Assembly (NCBI GenBank): GCA_030068145.1
Contig: JAPJBO010000946.1
Location: forward strand, 1 to 64,000
Direction of reading: 5' to 3'
From: Diplonema papillatum
Taxonomy: Eukaryota > Euglenozoa > Diplonemea > Diplonemida > Diplonemidae
DNA: 64,000 bases
Below, one piece after another: positions 47,501 to 57,779 of this stretch. Numbering within the stretch: position 1 is the stretch's first letter; every line of letters begins with the position of its first letter. The notes under the pieces were generated by a model. That model made no database searches. It worked only from the letters and a program-made list of their open reading frames with translations, and was not told the origin of the DNA. The position numbers and the translations under genes were made by a program.

Positions 47501-49387
47501 GATTTTTGAATTTTAAAATTTTGGAACAAAAACTGCGGTAATTTTTGAGGAAGTTGAGCATTTTTTTATTTTTCTAAATTTTTTTGGGGGTCATCGGCCC
47601 CGCGGGAGCGTTTTAAAAAGACACAAGGTTTTGACCCTGCATGGTATGTCTAATGTTGAAACCTTGTGGCACGACCGCTTTTTCACCTCGCAAAAACCTG
47701 GTCTGCTTCTAAGTTTCGGTCCCGCTGGTAGCGCTTGCAACGGCGGGCGCGCGCCGAGCCCCGCTTACCGCGGGGCTCCTCCTGCAGCAGTGAGTTGCCC
47801 GCCGGGGGGCACGGCGCGACCAGCCGCGCCCAGTCGACGCCTACACTGACGAAGCCCCCCCGAACCACGAGTACGGGCTCGTGCCCATCACGTGAGGCAA
47901 CGTCACCCGCCCACGCAGCGGCTGCAGCCCGATGCAGGGGATCGCCGGGGCCTGGGGACTCCCGCGCCGGCCATCCTGAACCCGTCATCTGCCACGGTAC
48001 TCTCGCAGTTCGCAGCACGACACCGTCGACGCCGGACGACGCCGCACCGCCCCAGAATCCTAGAATAAACCTTGCATCTCTTTCACTAAAACAAGAGTAG
48101 GCAACAAAAACACACACGTACTGTCACTTCCGCAGATACGATACGCACACTCATCTACGATACCTTAAATGGACCTTTTACGACAACGGTCACCCCACTC
48201 TCTAAGTGAACTTGCACTCTCAAAAAAGGTGAGAAGGGAACACCTTTGCCATTTCGCGGCCGGCTTTGAAGTCTTCAAGGGCCCGCTGGTAGCGCTTGCA
48301 ACGGCGGGCGCGCGCCGAGCCCCGCTTACCGCGGGGCTCCTCCTGCAGCAGCGAGTTGCCGGCCGGGGGGCACGGCGCGACCAGCCGCGCCCAGTCGACG
48401 CCTACACTGACGAAGCCCCCCCGAACCACGAGTACGGGCTCGTGCCCATCACGTGAGGCAACGTCACCCGCCCACGCAGCGGCTGCAGCCCGATGCAGGG
48501 GATCGCCGGGGCCTGGGGACTCCCGCGCCGGCCATCCTGAACCCGTCATCTGCCACGGTACTCTCGCAGTTCGCAGCACGACACCGTCGACGCCGGACGA
48601 CGCCGCACCGCCCCAGAATCCTAGAATAAACCTTGCATCTCTTTCAACAACAGAAAGCAAGAACACACAGGGAACGAGAGCGCGCTCTAAAACAAGAGTA
48701 GGCAACAAAAACACACACGTACTGTCACTTCCGCAGATACGATACGCACACTCATCTACGATACCTTAAATGGACCTTTTACGACAACGGTCACCCCACT
48801 CTCTAAGTGAACTTGCACTCTCAAAAAAGGTGAGAAGGGAACACCTTTGCCATTTCGCGGCCGGCTTTGAAGTCTTCAAGGGCCCGCTGGTAGCGCTTGT
48901 ACCGGCGGGCGCGCGCCGAGCCCCGCTTGCCGCGGGGCGCCTCTTGCGGCAGCAAGTTGCCCACCGGGAGACGCGGCGCGACCAGCCGCGCCCAGTCGAC
49001 GCCTTCCGCGGCTAGCGTTCTCACGGCGGCGTGCGGGCCCGGCGGCGGGTCGTACGGTTCGAGCGACCGCGGCTCCTCCAGTGCGAGCTTCAGCTCCCGC
49101 GCGGCGTGCCTCGCCTCGGCTTCGAGCGCCTTCACTGTGTCGGGGTGCTGCGTCGGCACCCGGACCCGTTCCTCCTTCAGGAACCGCTTGTACTTCTCCG
49201 CCGCCCGGTCCCCCGGCTTGACCCACGCCGCCGTCTCCTCTTCCGCTAGCGCGTACTGCGACGCCTGCACCGCGTCCGCCCGCGCAGCAGCGATCCCGTA
49301 GCCGCCCCACGCGTTACCGCCGCCGCTGCCGCCGCCCTGCCACCGGCGCCCTGCTGCGTGCGCTAGGCGCAACACGCGGCCGTGCAT
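41576..49387 (-). CDS. Unrecognised basic protein, two exons (48845-49387 and 41576-42289)
   Basis: Exon 1 starts MHGRVLRLAHAAGRRWQGG, an Arg-rich, acid-free start that could be a mitochondrial targeting peptide. It continues with helical, charged sequence (VKPGDRAAEKYKRFLKEER, KRYQRALEDFKAGREMAK) up to an AAG|GT donor. Exon 2 follows a tcctcaag acceptor in the same phase and encodes NRQVAKLQRVVAAGLATEED and KPRAYNRRRGADTIRGFLTG, then SKRSFEAFWAAMAARKQPAE. It ends at a GAG|GTATCG donor, or reads 14 codons further to a stop at 41534. Linking the two exons rests on phase and location only. The intron would be 6.6 kb and contains an intact hAT transposon plus duplicated pieces of both exons. I recognise no family. 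Confidence 0.55.
42522..42697 (-). pseudogene. Partial copy of exon 2 of the unknown gene
   Basis: Repeats the start of exon 2 almost from its first base (ACCGGCAGGTGGCGAAG) for about 55 codons, with an in-frame 8-codon loss (RGADTIRG) and about 10 substitutions. It lies in the putative intron just upstream of the real exon 2. Confidence 0.8.
42750..44030. other. Intron sequence, no element recognised
   Basis: Several ORFs of 60-170 codons on both strands have no recognisable domain and mixed composition. Possibly old transposon debris. Confidence 0.35.
44030..44160. repeat. GC palindrome cluster next to the hAT end
   Basis: Three copies of the palindrome cccccgtcggggg with partial copies (ccccgtgaccccccg) within 130 bp, ending a few bases before the hAT terminal repeat. 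Confidence 0.8.
44163..47643 (+). mobile_element. hAT DNA transposon, apparently whole
   Basis: Perfect 29-bp terminal inverted repeats at 44163-44191 and 47615-47643 (catgcagggtcaaaaccttg ...; the usual hAT start CAGGG lies at 44167). They enclose one uninterrupted transposase. Subterminal regions hold paired wwww/cgcc tracts (tttttcgcc and ggcgaaaaa) and a roughly 56-bp duplication (gaggccgaggctgggtgatg) at about 44345-44425. A clean 8-bp target duplication was not found. Identical termini and an intact frame suggest recent activity. Confidence 0.88.
44500..47202 (+). CDS. hAT transposase
   Basis: A 900-codon frame without stops; translation may instead start at MSLASFGF (44569). The N-terminal third is Ala/Glu-rich and includes a strikingly hydrophobic run (SVLALVAVVVVIL, about residue 150). 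This is followed by PIVVDDEPAPESEE, a possible SUMO-interacting motif. A zinc-finger-like segment follows (CKVC at about 220, then HETSAEH near 250), as in BED/TTF fingers of hAT proteins. The RNase H-fold core shows SATADATTDVTGKHQLVATV, FDGASAMSGKFQGAEKKV, CCAHVLNLLAQDG and DTRWLAYWRS. The C-terminus is a typical hAT dimerisation block, SSSAESERQFSTLARVKTRL. It is transcribed opposite to the host gene whose intron it occupies. Confidence 0.92.
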   Translation: MRLTNTLSCFLFNTKSARPKPSNMSLASFGFRAAAARGPSDETIQFDYANWRGPKLEKQASLRRINQGTGSNRLKNAELLAKVKAYDAAQKKIAAENALTARTSAEDLPAQAEVAIPTPPAAVEPPAFEGYEVVAEYESDPDDDSLVGLSVLALVAVVVVILSGSAVAFEPIVVDDEPAPESEENTKFRTFGSGKILRSTVDRWLAEYPWLDVSDAGAQCKVCSQKFPRTRAVLINMPYADQTHLRNRMKKHETSAEHVSVSDIMTNLRSGVSKMRAQLRKIVKTIFKIARLEIPHTVHVHDLLSFFSCLHQDRDFCAWLKQDVTYTSSTVVRELLELIGLVLEKRLYTEIRESRFWSATADATTDVTGKHQLVATVRYLRRNAVQERFIGLEVLHDQTATGYATKIKQMLCYLPKGSFVSCSFDGASAMSGKFQGAEKKVRGGINATALFMWCCAHVLNLLAQDGIKAVAFMGDFFRTVRALWLIFSDSDINKLLLSSVFADPTFAAMCEKVNRALVEPSDTRWLAYWRSVSVIRMQYSAIREALRRIWNERNSTHAEHLYKEVSKPQFFACLALACDVLEKLHAISLVFQGTATTISDVCREVDSLEAELRALSSEERAKKITKYYTCWRRSFFEATNVAVTPAAFSTFHQTIASPYIAALLKSTTVRFESKEVLRHFVVFDRIAWPEGAHLTNWGDEHIRELYRYYSKPGRVTYRQYEVDVPATDTMPRPTYSTTRSETKTDHGTPLLHGMTEADLVRDWTLLKEVLRASRYSKNAHAVYQAFAPDGTASARMQPLRQLVELAQTIVSSSAESERQFSTLARVKTRLRNRMLNTTLRALFFIEDTDEKEMDDATAEEVIDLFTSGFAAEALRAAWFAGESEPVEKVAKKRKIDLTLP
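47721..48844 (-). repeat. Two tandem partial copies of exon 1 of the unknown gene
   Basis: Units of about 560 and 600 bp start at 47721 and 48282, with the real exon in the third position (48883). Each repeats the exon 1 end (GVDWARLVAP, RGKRGSARARR). In the middle copy the match also covers KRYQRALEDFKAGREMAK and the GT donor. Upstream of GVDWARL both copies switch to a different open sequence (SSGVDGVVLRTARVPWQMTG, AGDVASRDGHEPVLVVRGG) not present in the real exon. They could be alternative first or internal exons or duplicated paralog pieces. The first copy lacks the donor. Confidence 0.75.
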
Positions 49388-49389
49388 GT

Positions 49390-51555
49390 TTCCGTCTGTT
49401 TATCCAGCGGGTGATTCCTCTGCCATTCTGGATTGGTCGGGGGAAGCAACGCGTTGGATTTGTTGGCTCGCGAGGGGCGCGCTAGGGCAAACTGAGTGTA
49501 CCGGAAGTATCAGCACGAAACATCAGCATACTGGGACTGAGGCGAAGTACGTATACAACTTTGATCGCCAGCGAAAAGGCGAAAAGGGGGGGAGCTTCCG
49601 TCGATCATTCTCCAACCAACTACTGGATTGTGCTGTCATCATGTGCCAATCTTGATCAACCAACGTGGCCTAACGGCTAGTGAACGTGTAAAGCGGAAAG
49701 CTGGCCTGTGCAGCGCAAATCTCCCACTCGATGGCCACGAACTATGGCAGCCATCAGCGCGGCGTCTTGGCCACCGAACTGTACATCACACGAGTGTGTA
49801 AAAAACACTCTTCTTGGCCACCGAACTGTCATCACACAAGTCTTAGTGCGGAACATGCGGTAACTCCAGACTAGCCGACCAGCAGAACAAGCCCCGGTGA
49901 GTGTGCGCTGCGCCTGGTGGAATTCGCTTGACGAATCGCAAGCCGGCCCAATAATGCAGAAGCTGAGCAAGGTTTGTTGTTGCGGGTTGAGCTGGAAAAG
50001 GAACGTTTTGGGCTTGCAGAACTGAAGGCGGAGAAGATAGCAAACAAGGAACTCAGCGGGGGAGGCAAGGTGACTCTTTTGTTCACAGCTTTCTTTTACA
50101 TTCTTCTCGACCTCACGCTTTTCTTTTTTTCCGAACCCCCCACGCACGTTATGTACGTAAATAACAATTCATAGAGGTACGCCTGTATGGGCGGATTCTT
50201 CAAGAAAATGACAAGAATACGGGCAAAATATGGGCTCATACAGGCAAAATACGGGCCAAAAAAACAAGAAAGATACGGGCAAAATACGGGCGAAATGCGG
50301 GCTGATGGGCAAAATAAGGGCTCGACGTATTTTTTCTGAATATTTTTCTGTGTGTGGAAAACGTCCACAGATGACACTCCTGAGATGGGCTGGCCGTCTT
50401 GGGCACGAAGCAATCAGAACGAGAAGCAAGCTGCACCAATAGTTTCTCCTCATCTTGGCTGTTTCATGGCAAACGACTCGACAAAAACGCGTAGCCGTAC
50501 TCAACATTTGGTTGTCTTCCAGAGACAAGACTGAACATGCGTTGAAACGCCCTCCCGGTGCAGTGCTAGCTTCCGCCGCTTCTTTCGTAGTCAGCGCGTT
50601 GCTTCAACGAGATGATCGTTGAAGCAACACGCGGGTCGTAGTTGGAGTATCGCACCACTCGTCCAAAGTAGTGGTTCACTGCTGTGGGCAGGCTTTCGCT
50701 GATGCTGTGCATGCCTCTGCATCCCCGTTGACAATCTGGCCGTGGCCTTCATCGTTTCCAGCCAATACGTCCACCGATGAGTGCAGTTGATGCTCCCCTG
50801 GATGGAACCGCAGTCGAGTTGGCTTGCATCTATTCGTAACGCACGCTCTTTGTTTCGAAAATTGTCTAAAGACGACTGGGCCTGTGGACATGGTCAACAG
50901 GATCGTCAATGTGTCACCACTTCAGATCTCTGCATCCGGGTTGCGGAATGTTCGCGCATTCCCTTTCGGCAATCCTGCAGCTTTGAGACGAGCAATTACA
51001 CCTTGCCTTTGGACCGACTGACCCATGTCTAAATGCTGTTGACACGGAATTCTCCACTTCGGCCTTCAATGTTCTCCATTGAATATTCGCTACTACAACC
51101 AAGATCTGCACCCATCCACGCTCCATTGAGGCTCACGCCAACGACTTCGCGGCGTGGACCACGCACTCCTGGCTTTGTGATACCAGTACGTGGCCAACTG
51201 AACGCCTTCAAAACCCAAGTAATCACCCCGAACCAGATTTGAGTTGTCCTCCGTTGGCTGCAGTATACGGGTGACAAACTTTCGTGCAAATTATGCACGT
51301 ATTACACCTCTTTGACACTTAGCGCCCAAAATAGCACCTGTCAACAGCCTACGGAGCCGGAAGAAATACTCCAAACAGCTGGCTTCTTCGGGGAATAAAT
51401 GAATAAAAATAATAATAAATACTATTTGTTGATTATTTTGAATTTATGAGCCCGTATTTAGCCCGTGTGTTCCTGTGCCTGTATATTCAGATATTGCCTG
51501 AATAGGCGTGATGATAAATGGTAAACAATAGGCAGATTTCTTCTTTAGCCCTAAG
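49390..51555. other. Spacer with scattered repeats
   Basis: About 50195-50320 has short 'aaaatacgggc' repeats. About 50940-51080 matches 6450-6545 and 19735-19830 (attccctttcggcaatcctg; aatgctgttgacacggaa), a dispersed repeat. No gene. Confidence 0.45.
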
Positions 51556-51574
51556 GTATTTTCGACTTAGCTAC

Positions 51575-51672
51575 GGATACAAGAGAAAACAACTAGGGAT
51601 ATAAGAGAACTATTAGGGATATAAGAGAAAACATTAGGGATATAAGAGAAAACATTAGGGACAAGAGAAAAC
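51575..51672. repeat. Minisatellite 'ttagggatataagagaaaac'
   Basis: Four to five units of about 22 bp. The same phrase (ttatatccctaa on the other strand) also flanks the transposon copy at 52887-53633 (about 52870 and 53690-53720). Confidence 0.8.
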
Positions 51673-51689
51673 ATAAAAGAACGTTTTGT

Positions 51690-52886
51690 CTTACCGTTCC
51701 GCCCACATGTTCGTGTTTTTTTTTTTTTTTGTTTTGCCCATTTTCTAAAACTGCAGGCGGCTGCGAATGGAAAGAAGACACCCCGTACCCCTGGTATCGT
51801 CAAGTAGCGGAGTTTCGGCTATGAAGGAATAGCACAACGGCAATGGGTTTCAAGGAGGATCAGACCCTGCCCACAGGACCACGCATAAGCATTGAGTTCT
51901 TTTAAGTACATGAACCACATGGATTAGCATGCACTATCTCAGAGGGGCTGATTGCAACTATGTGCATAAGCACATAGTTGCAATCAGCCCCTCTGAGGCC
52001 CTAGTTGGTTCTGGGGACCTTATGCTGCAGTGACAGATGTGTCCAACGTCGTTTCTGCACTAGGAAGTACCAGGAGTGCTACTGGCGACACTGCAACATA
52101 TTTGCATCCACCGCCAGTGTGCCTGCCGAAAGATGCAAGTCCGCCGAATTCGTCCTGTTACCACCGCAGGCAAATGCCCCAGCCCCACACACGTTTGACA
52201 CGGCGGATGACATGACAGATGCCGTGTTCGAAAGCCGTTTCCGACAGCAAGCATTTCTTCCGACGAAGGAAAGGAAGCGAAGGACAATAAACGCTAGAAA
52301 GAGACGAATGTGCTTGAGTCGACGCAGCCAAAAAAGATGGGTACGTATGAGTGCAATGCTTATGTGAAGGACTACTGCGCGTGTCGCACGTCGTCGACCA
52401 CAACTGGACCCGCGTGAGACGGGGTGCGGCAGGATGCAAACTGAGGTTGTGTCTCGCCAGATTTGATCCCATGTGGCGGCAAACTCACAGACTACAACGA
52501 AGGCTCTGGTCTCCCTTCTTCGCACCCAGTGAGGATCACAAAGAAGATTAGCAATAGGTCTTCGACTGGTTAGGTCTTGACGCAGGAACGGCTTTCTCGA
52601 ACCTCCGCTCATACACAGCCCATGTGCGAGAGCATGACGAAGGCAGTGTTATTGGTGTAAAGGAAACTGATGGCGTATTCGAGTTTGTTTTTGTCTCATT
52701 CACGGCTCAGGTGTGCATGCTGCAAAAAAGTACCTCTCGTGTCGATGGAACACACCGGGCATCTTGTTCACCGCAATGGCAATCCCGTGGCGTACAGCTT
52801 TTGACCCAAACTTTCGACCCAAACTCCAGCCCAAATTGTAATCAGTTTAACTCAGGACTTCTTTTCTCTTTATCCCTAAAAGAGTT
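51690..52886. other. Spacer, with a 25-bp hairpin and a TAG-family fragment
   Basis: About 51888-51940 matches the TAG-family phrase agtacatgaaccacatggat. Immediately after it lies an inverted repeat (tcagaggggctgattgcaac and complement, about 51939-51997). ORFs of 100-180 codons at 52005-52612 show no domain. Confidence 0.45.
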
Positions 52887-53633
52887 TTTTTTGCATCGGT
52901 CACAAAATTTCTTCACTCCATTATGTCACGCAAACGCTCATTATGTCACGGCTCCAAAAATATGGGACAGCACAAAAAAATGAGGATGTGTGATGCACAT
53001 AAATGACACAAAAGTGAATAAAAATGGTCGCCAACCAAGTAAATGACTGATGCACAACCGAAGGTGAGTCGGAACACACGAGGAATGCTGTGCTGATGAC
53101 GAAAGAGAAGGAGAAAGAGCGGTTCTGAGAGCTACTTGTTAGAGCGCTTTGGTGCTGCCTTTGCTGCCATCTTTGGCGCTGCCATCAGTGCTGACGAAAC
53201 GCCAATGGTGATATTTGCACGTTCACACATGTACGAGAACGAATTGTTGCAGGAATTCACAGCAGACGGGGGTTTCCTGAAGGGAACTGCACCAAACGGG
53301 GCAAGGAATTCTCTGCAGAAGGCAAAGCCTGAGGGACCTCAGGCACAGAGGTTCATCTCTCGACTCTGAGGCACTCCAGCCAGCTCTGTTTCTGCGCTGT
53401 GCTGGCGTCTAGGACTCCGGATGAGCTCGAAGTCGACTCGAACTGCTCAAAAATTCTGCGCGCTCCCTTATCGGCATAGTGGTCTGTCACCTTAGATGCT
53501 CGTGGTGTCAGGTTTTTTGTAACAGACGATTCGGGGCAAAAAGGTTTTCTCACGGCTTTTTGTGCATGAGGCCATATTTCAGCGCGTAAAAAATGGCTGG
53601 GGAGTGACTCAATTTTGTGACCGATGCAAAAAA
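52887..53633 (+). mobile_element. Deleted pogo/Tc1-like DNA transposon, copy 2
   Basis: Inverted relative to copy 1 and 747 bp long, with terminal inverted repeats at 52887-52919 and 53601-53633. The 77-codon transposase fragment (53136-53369) differs from copy 1 by about six bases, four of them amino-acid changes. That ratio shows no protein-level constraint. The element lacks about 120 bp present in copy 1. Confidence 0.75.
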
Positions 53634-53639
53634 ATTATG

Positions 53640-56245
53640 TTTTCCACTGAATAGAGGAAAAAGGCACTCTCGTTTCTTATATCCCTGATGTCATTCCCTT
53701 ATATCCCTAAATAGGGATATAAGGGAAAACTTTTTCAACCCTAGGGATACATTGTATAAGGTAATTACACCTAAATATCGGATTTGGTAAAGTGTACGAT
53801 TTGTGTTGGTAAATTATATCTGATTTCGAACGTTTGGTAAATTGTAGCTGATTTGGAACCCTGATCACTTAGTATTTACCACTAGAGCCCTTCAAAAATT
53901 GGACGCGCTACGAACGTACTGTTCTTGGGTTGCTGTCCGCATTGGCGATTCAGGAACGAGGCGTCAATGAGCTTTGTGCTCAGCCAAGGGTGATTTACCG
54001 AAAACCGTACACCAAGAGGTTTTCGTGGACGTGGTTTCAGGTGGCAATTGATCATGGTCTGAGGGTCCTACCTCAGGCGGTTCAGTTTCCTCGCTCATTG
54101 GATGTGGCGAAAAGAACAAGGTTTTCCGAGGGAAAAGGTGGAAAGTCCATCACCCCGACCGAGGCCTCGTGTCAGACGTGTGTAGCGAGAACGAGGGCTA
54201 CAACTATGCCGAGGGACTTGAAATGTCGGGACATGCCCCTCGGGTTTTGTGGCAACAACGTATTGTAGTTGGCAGCGTACAACATCCAAGTTACCAAAAC
54301 AGGGGAGTTCCGCCAGTGCAGACACAAGAGGGCTCATAACCATCTACTAGCTGGCCGAAGCGGGTTGTGCTTGCTCTGTTGAGTAAGCAGGTCGCACCCG
54401 AGGCAAACTGAATGAATTGGCCGCGATCCCTAGAAGGAGTTCTGCAAGCTGGTTCCCGTGGCTGGCAAACTGTAACCCTTCCCCCCCAGGCTGACGATAG
54501 ACGTTCCCCCGGGTTTACATCGAGCGCGCACGAGATACAAAGACCCTTCGGACTGTGAAAGTGCCTTCCGTCCGGGATAAAAAGGGGTACGAAGGTACGT
54601 TTTTGATTGGGACTCGACAGTGAATGCCGATCTGAGCGCGCATACCAGGTGTTCCCACCCAACGCACATGCCATGAGGGCATACCAGCTGGTGCACACAC
54701 CAGAACATACTACACGCGTGGATGGTGTGATGGTAGCTGACGCATGCCATGAGGGCAGGTGATACCACGTCCTACTCAGGCTAAGTACATGTTGGTGGAC
54801 TGCTTGCTGGTGCATGCCATGAGGGCATCCCAGCTATGGGTGGCACGGGTAGCTGTTGACAGCTGCTTTTTGAAACATTGTTTGTAGACTGCACAGGACG
54901 TGCCAAAGCAATAATTCGCAGGAGGGTTGAAAAGATGCCTCCTTTTTCTTCTTCGCTGAAAAACGAGTGCCACGAGACAGATGCTTGCAATGTGCCCCGA
55001 GCCTTCGGACCGAGAAAGGCACCTTCCGAAGAGTATCATCAAGGAAACTCACTCTTCGTTTTATAGAGTTAAAGTTCGCTTTTCTGTGTGCGACGAAGAG
55101 GCCAGACTGGTTGAAGGCACGAGAAGCTTGAAAGGAGGTACGCCATCTGCTGTGGACCACGGTTAGTCCCCGGAGCGGCAGATCACTACGCCGCGACACG
55201 CATTGAACAATGCCGCCTGGCAATGGCAAGCATGACACAGCTGGAATTGAAATGTGAGACGAGAGGCACTGGTACACTCTGTCAAAGGACAACTCACTGG
55301 CATAAAGAAGCATGAAAATACTTTGGCTTTGGCACAAAGAGAGGAGCCGGTGGTTAATATAAATCTATCGAGCTCTGGCAGGAAGAAGCAGAGGGGAAAG
55401 AAGTGTGCAAAGGCGGTCAGAATAGGTGGCACTCCCTGCGCGTGAAGATTGAAATGGTGCGGGTTGTCGCCAGCCCCTTGTTGACCTGGTGTGCCTTGAC
55501 TCTTTTTTCCCAGAAGTCAGACCGTACATGCATTGGCTCTATCCGAGATGATTGTCGGTTTATTGGTCAAGATGCAAAGGAAGCGGTAAGATGGGCGGAG
55601 GCACCGTTTCCAATCGCTCCTTTGCGTGTCTTGTCTTCGAAAGAAAGAAGAAAATAGAGACGGAAACGGAAACGGATAGCACTTCCCACCTGAACGGTTT
55701 TGGGCTCTCTAAAAACGTGTTTGCTTCGGCTTCAGCAACATGATAACGGAATCGGAACAGCGAACGTTTCCGTGCTTTCATTCTTCTTGCATTCATCGAC
55801 TGGGTGCACACTACAGACGCCACACGACTAATGGACCACGAATGAATAGTTTGCCGGCTACTCTTTTGCTGCCAGGTGGTGGTGGTTAAGTTTGTTTTAG
55901 CAGGACGACCCCAGGAGCACTTATTCAGGTTCTAGCAGGGGAGCAACTTTCCAGCCAAAGTGCAACTTTCCAGCAATGATGTTTTGGGGCGGCTTCACAA
56001 TACGGGGCAGTGGGGAAGGCTGTGGAACGCCATGCAAAGCTTGAAACGGTGAGAGCACGGTGACCCACCGGTCATGTATACGCCTGAGCACAGTGCTGCA
56101 TGAGCAATGGACCCAGTGCATTGAAGCTCTTTGCGACTAGGGGTGTAGAACTCCGCCGCACGGAAATGAAAGTGGACACTCCCGCTTGCAGAACGTGCGC
56201 GTTACACCCGCAAGGAATCTCAGCCAGAGTAGGTCAGAAAACGGT
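53640..56245. other. Spacer, 3' flank of the copine gene
   Basis: Holds three copies of gcatgccatgagggca (about 54667, 54742 and 54811) in a 170-bp stretch. No supported gene; ORFs on both strands lack domains. Confidence 0.45.
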
Positions 56246-57775
56246 TCAGATCGTGACCTCGCTCTGTCGTGAAGACCCTCGTGGGGCTTTGTCGGCCGCG
56301 GGGCCGTACGGGTTGACAACACGGCGCGGATGAGGTGAAGGCTGCGAGGAGAGAACGGGAGAACCACGTTGGGACGGATCAGCAGACCGTTGGTGGGAAT
56401 CAATGGCTCGCGACGAAAAGGACTCCAGCGACCGCGGGTCTCCAGAGCGCAGAGGCTGCAATACAGTGGTTTGCTTCCCTCTGTTCGCGAGCTCCGGCGG
56501 GAGCCTGCTGACGGACCCTGCCGTACCTAGCGCAGAGTATCCCGTCTTCTTGTTGTCCTTCAAAGACCCCAGCAGTGGTTGCGCTAGGCGCGCAGATCGG
56601 CTCGGAGGACCACGGAGAAGCGAGAGGTCACCACTCTCGGTTGAAAGTCCGGCACTCTGTGCGCTGCTTGCAACGGAGATGCGACTGTTCCTTCGGGGAC
56701 GATCAGACGGCGGATTCAGCATCGGCTTCGAGCTTCTCGCGGGCGCCTTCTGGTGGGTTGATATACTCGGAGGGATGGTATGCTTCCGGAAGCTCTTGGC
56801 TAGTTCCTCTTCAGTCGATTCCTTCAGTTGTTTCAGGTCGAATCCGGTCATGTTCACCCACGACAAAAAATGACGGGGCACCTCTGAGAGCGCCGCGCGG
56901 GCGAACTCTGTGAAAGTGAGCTTCTTGTACTCATGGTATTCCATGAAGTTTACCACGTCACGTTTCAATCGACTGCCTGATATGACGGAACGCAAATCGG
57001 CGTCATCGAATCGCGCCATCTTCGTGAAGCCGCTGCTTTGCTTTTCTGGATCGCCCATGCCTATTATTAGAATTGACATGGGCAGAGAAGATGCCTCGAC
57101 GATGGCGTGCTCAGCTTCTGTCATATCCGAAGCATCCCCGTCGGTCAGGATGATGAGAAGCTGGTACGACGGTCCCTTTTCGAGCCCCGCCTTTCTTGTT
57201 TCCTTCATTACCTCCTCTATTACTGGGGCGAGGTACGTTGGTTCCTGGGGCTGAATGTAGTCGAGGCAGTGGATGTAGGCGTTCGCGATCTGGTTCGCCC
57301 CCTGAATTTCAACTTCTTCTGGGTTGAGCGAGATCGGGAAGCAATGTGACGGCTCTGTCGAGTCGCCTATCGACGCCCCAAAACCGTACACCGGAAAACA
57401 CTGGTCCTTGTCGTACCGGCCGACTACTTTACAGACCTTCTTGATGACCTGCATATAGTCATTCGGTCGCTGTAAGGGATCATGCGGGTCCAGACGATGC
57501 ATGGACTTGCTCCCTTTGCCGTTCGATGCTGACATGTCGATGGCGAACGTGCAGTTGATCTCGAATCCCTCGCGCACGTACTCCAAAAAGCTATGCCTCG
57601 CGGCCCGGCTCACGCGGCTGATGATCAGCTCCCCGGAGTTGACATAGCCTTTGTCACCGATCTTCCTGTCGTCAAGCACCGGGTACTGCGTCACGCCGCC
57701 GGACAGGAGCTGTGACAGCGTCGTTTTCGTCGCCCCGATGTATCGATGATTTCCAGCGCCGTCGTACGCAAAAAC
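56246..57775 (-). CDS. Copine, 3' exon (end of second C2 domain, copine/vWA domain, long tail)
   Basis: Copines bind membrane phospholipids in response to calcium and recruit partners through a vWA-like domain. The exon opens after a polypyrimidine-like tract and an AG acceptor (atacccag) at 57776. It reads VFAYDGAGNHRYIGATKTTL, the end of the second C2 domain. The copine domain follows: INCTFAIDMSASNGKGSKSM, with the metal-binding DxSxS, then FPVYGFGA, YQLLIILTDGDASDM and FARAALSEVPRHF. It ends with a roughly 180-residue Ser/Pro/Arg-rich tail (SVASSAQSAGLSTESGDL) that is longer than in most copines. The stop is at 56246; 509 codons are in this exon. The first C2 domain and most of the second must lie in exons to the right, which I could not find with confidence. 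Confidence 0.92.
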   Translation of the reverse strand, partial: VFAYDGAGNHRYIGATKTTLSQLLSGGVTQYPVLDDRKIGDKGYVNSGELIISRVSRAARHSFLEYVREGFEINCTFAIDMSASNGKGSKSMHRLDPHDPLQRPNDYMQVIKKVCKVVGRYDKDQCFPVYGFGASIGDSTEPSHCFPISLNPEEVEIQGANQIANAYIHCLDYIQPQEPTYLAPVIEEVMKETRKAGLEKGPSYQLLIILTDGDASDMTEAEHAIVEASSLPMSILIIGMGDPEKQSSGFTKMARFDDADLRSVISGSRLKRDVVNFMEYHEYKKLTFTEFARAALSEVPRHFLSWVNMTGFDLKQLKESTEEELAKSFRKHTIPPSISTHQKAPARSSKPMLNPPSDRPRRNSRISVASSAQSAGLSTESGDLSLLRGPPSRSARLAQPLLGSLKDNKKTGYSALGTAGSVSRLPPELANRGKQTTVLQPLRSGDPRSLESFSSRAIDSHQRSADPSQRGSPVLSSQPSPHPRRVVNPYGPAADKAPRGSSRQSEVTI

Positions 57776-57779
57776 CTGG

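Noticed and set aside
52005-52612. ORFs of 104-177 codons on both strands
   Set aside because: No domain, no splice context and no repeat partner in the window.
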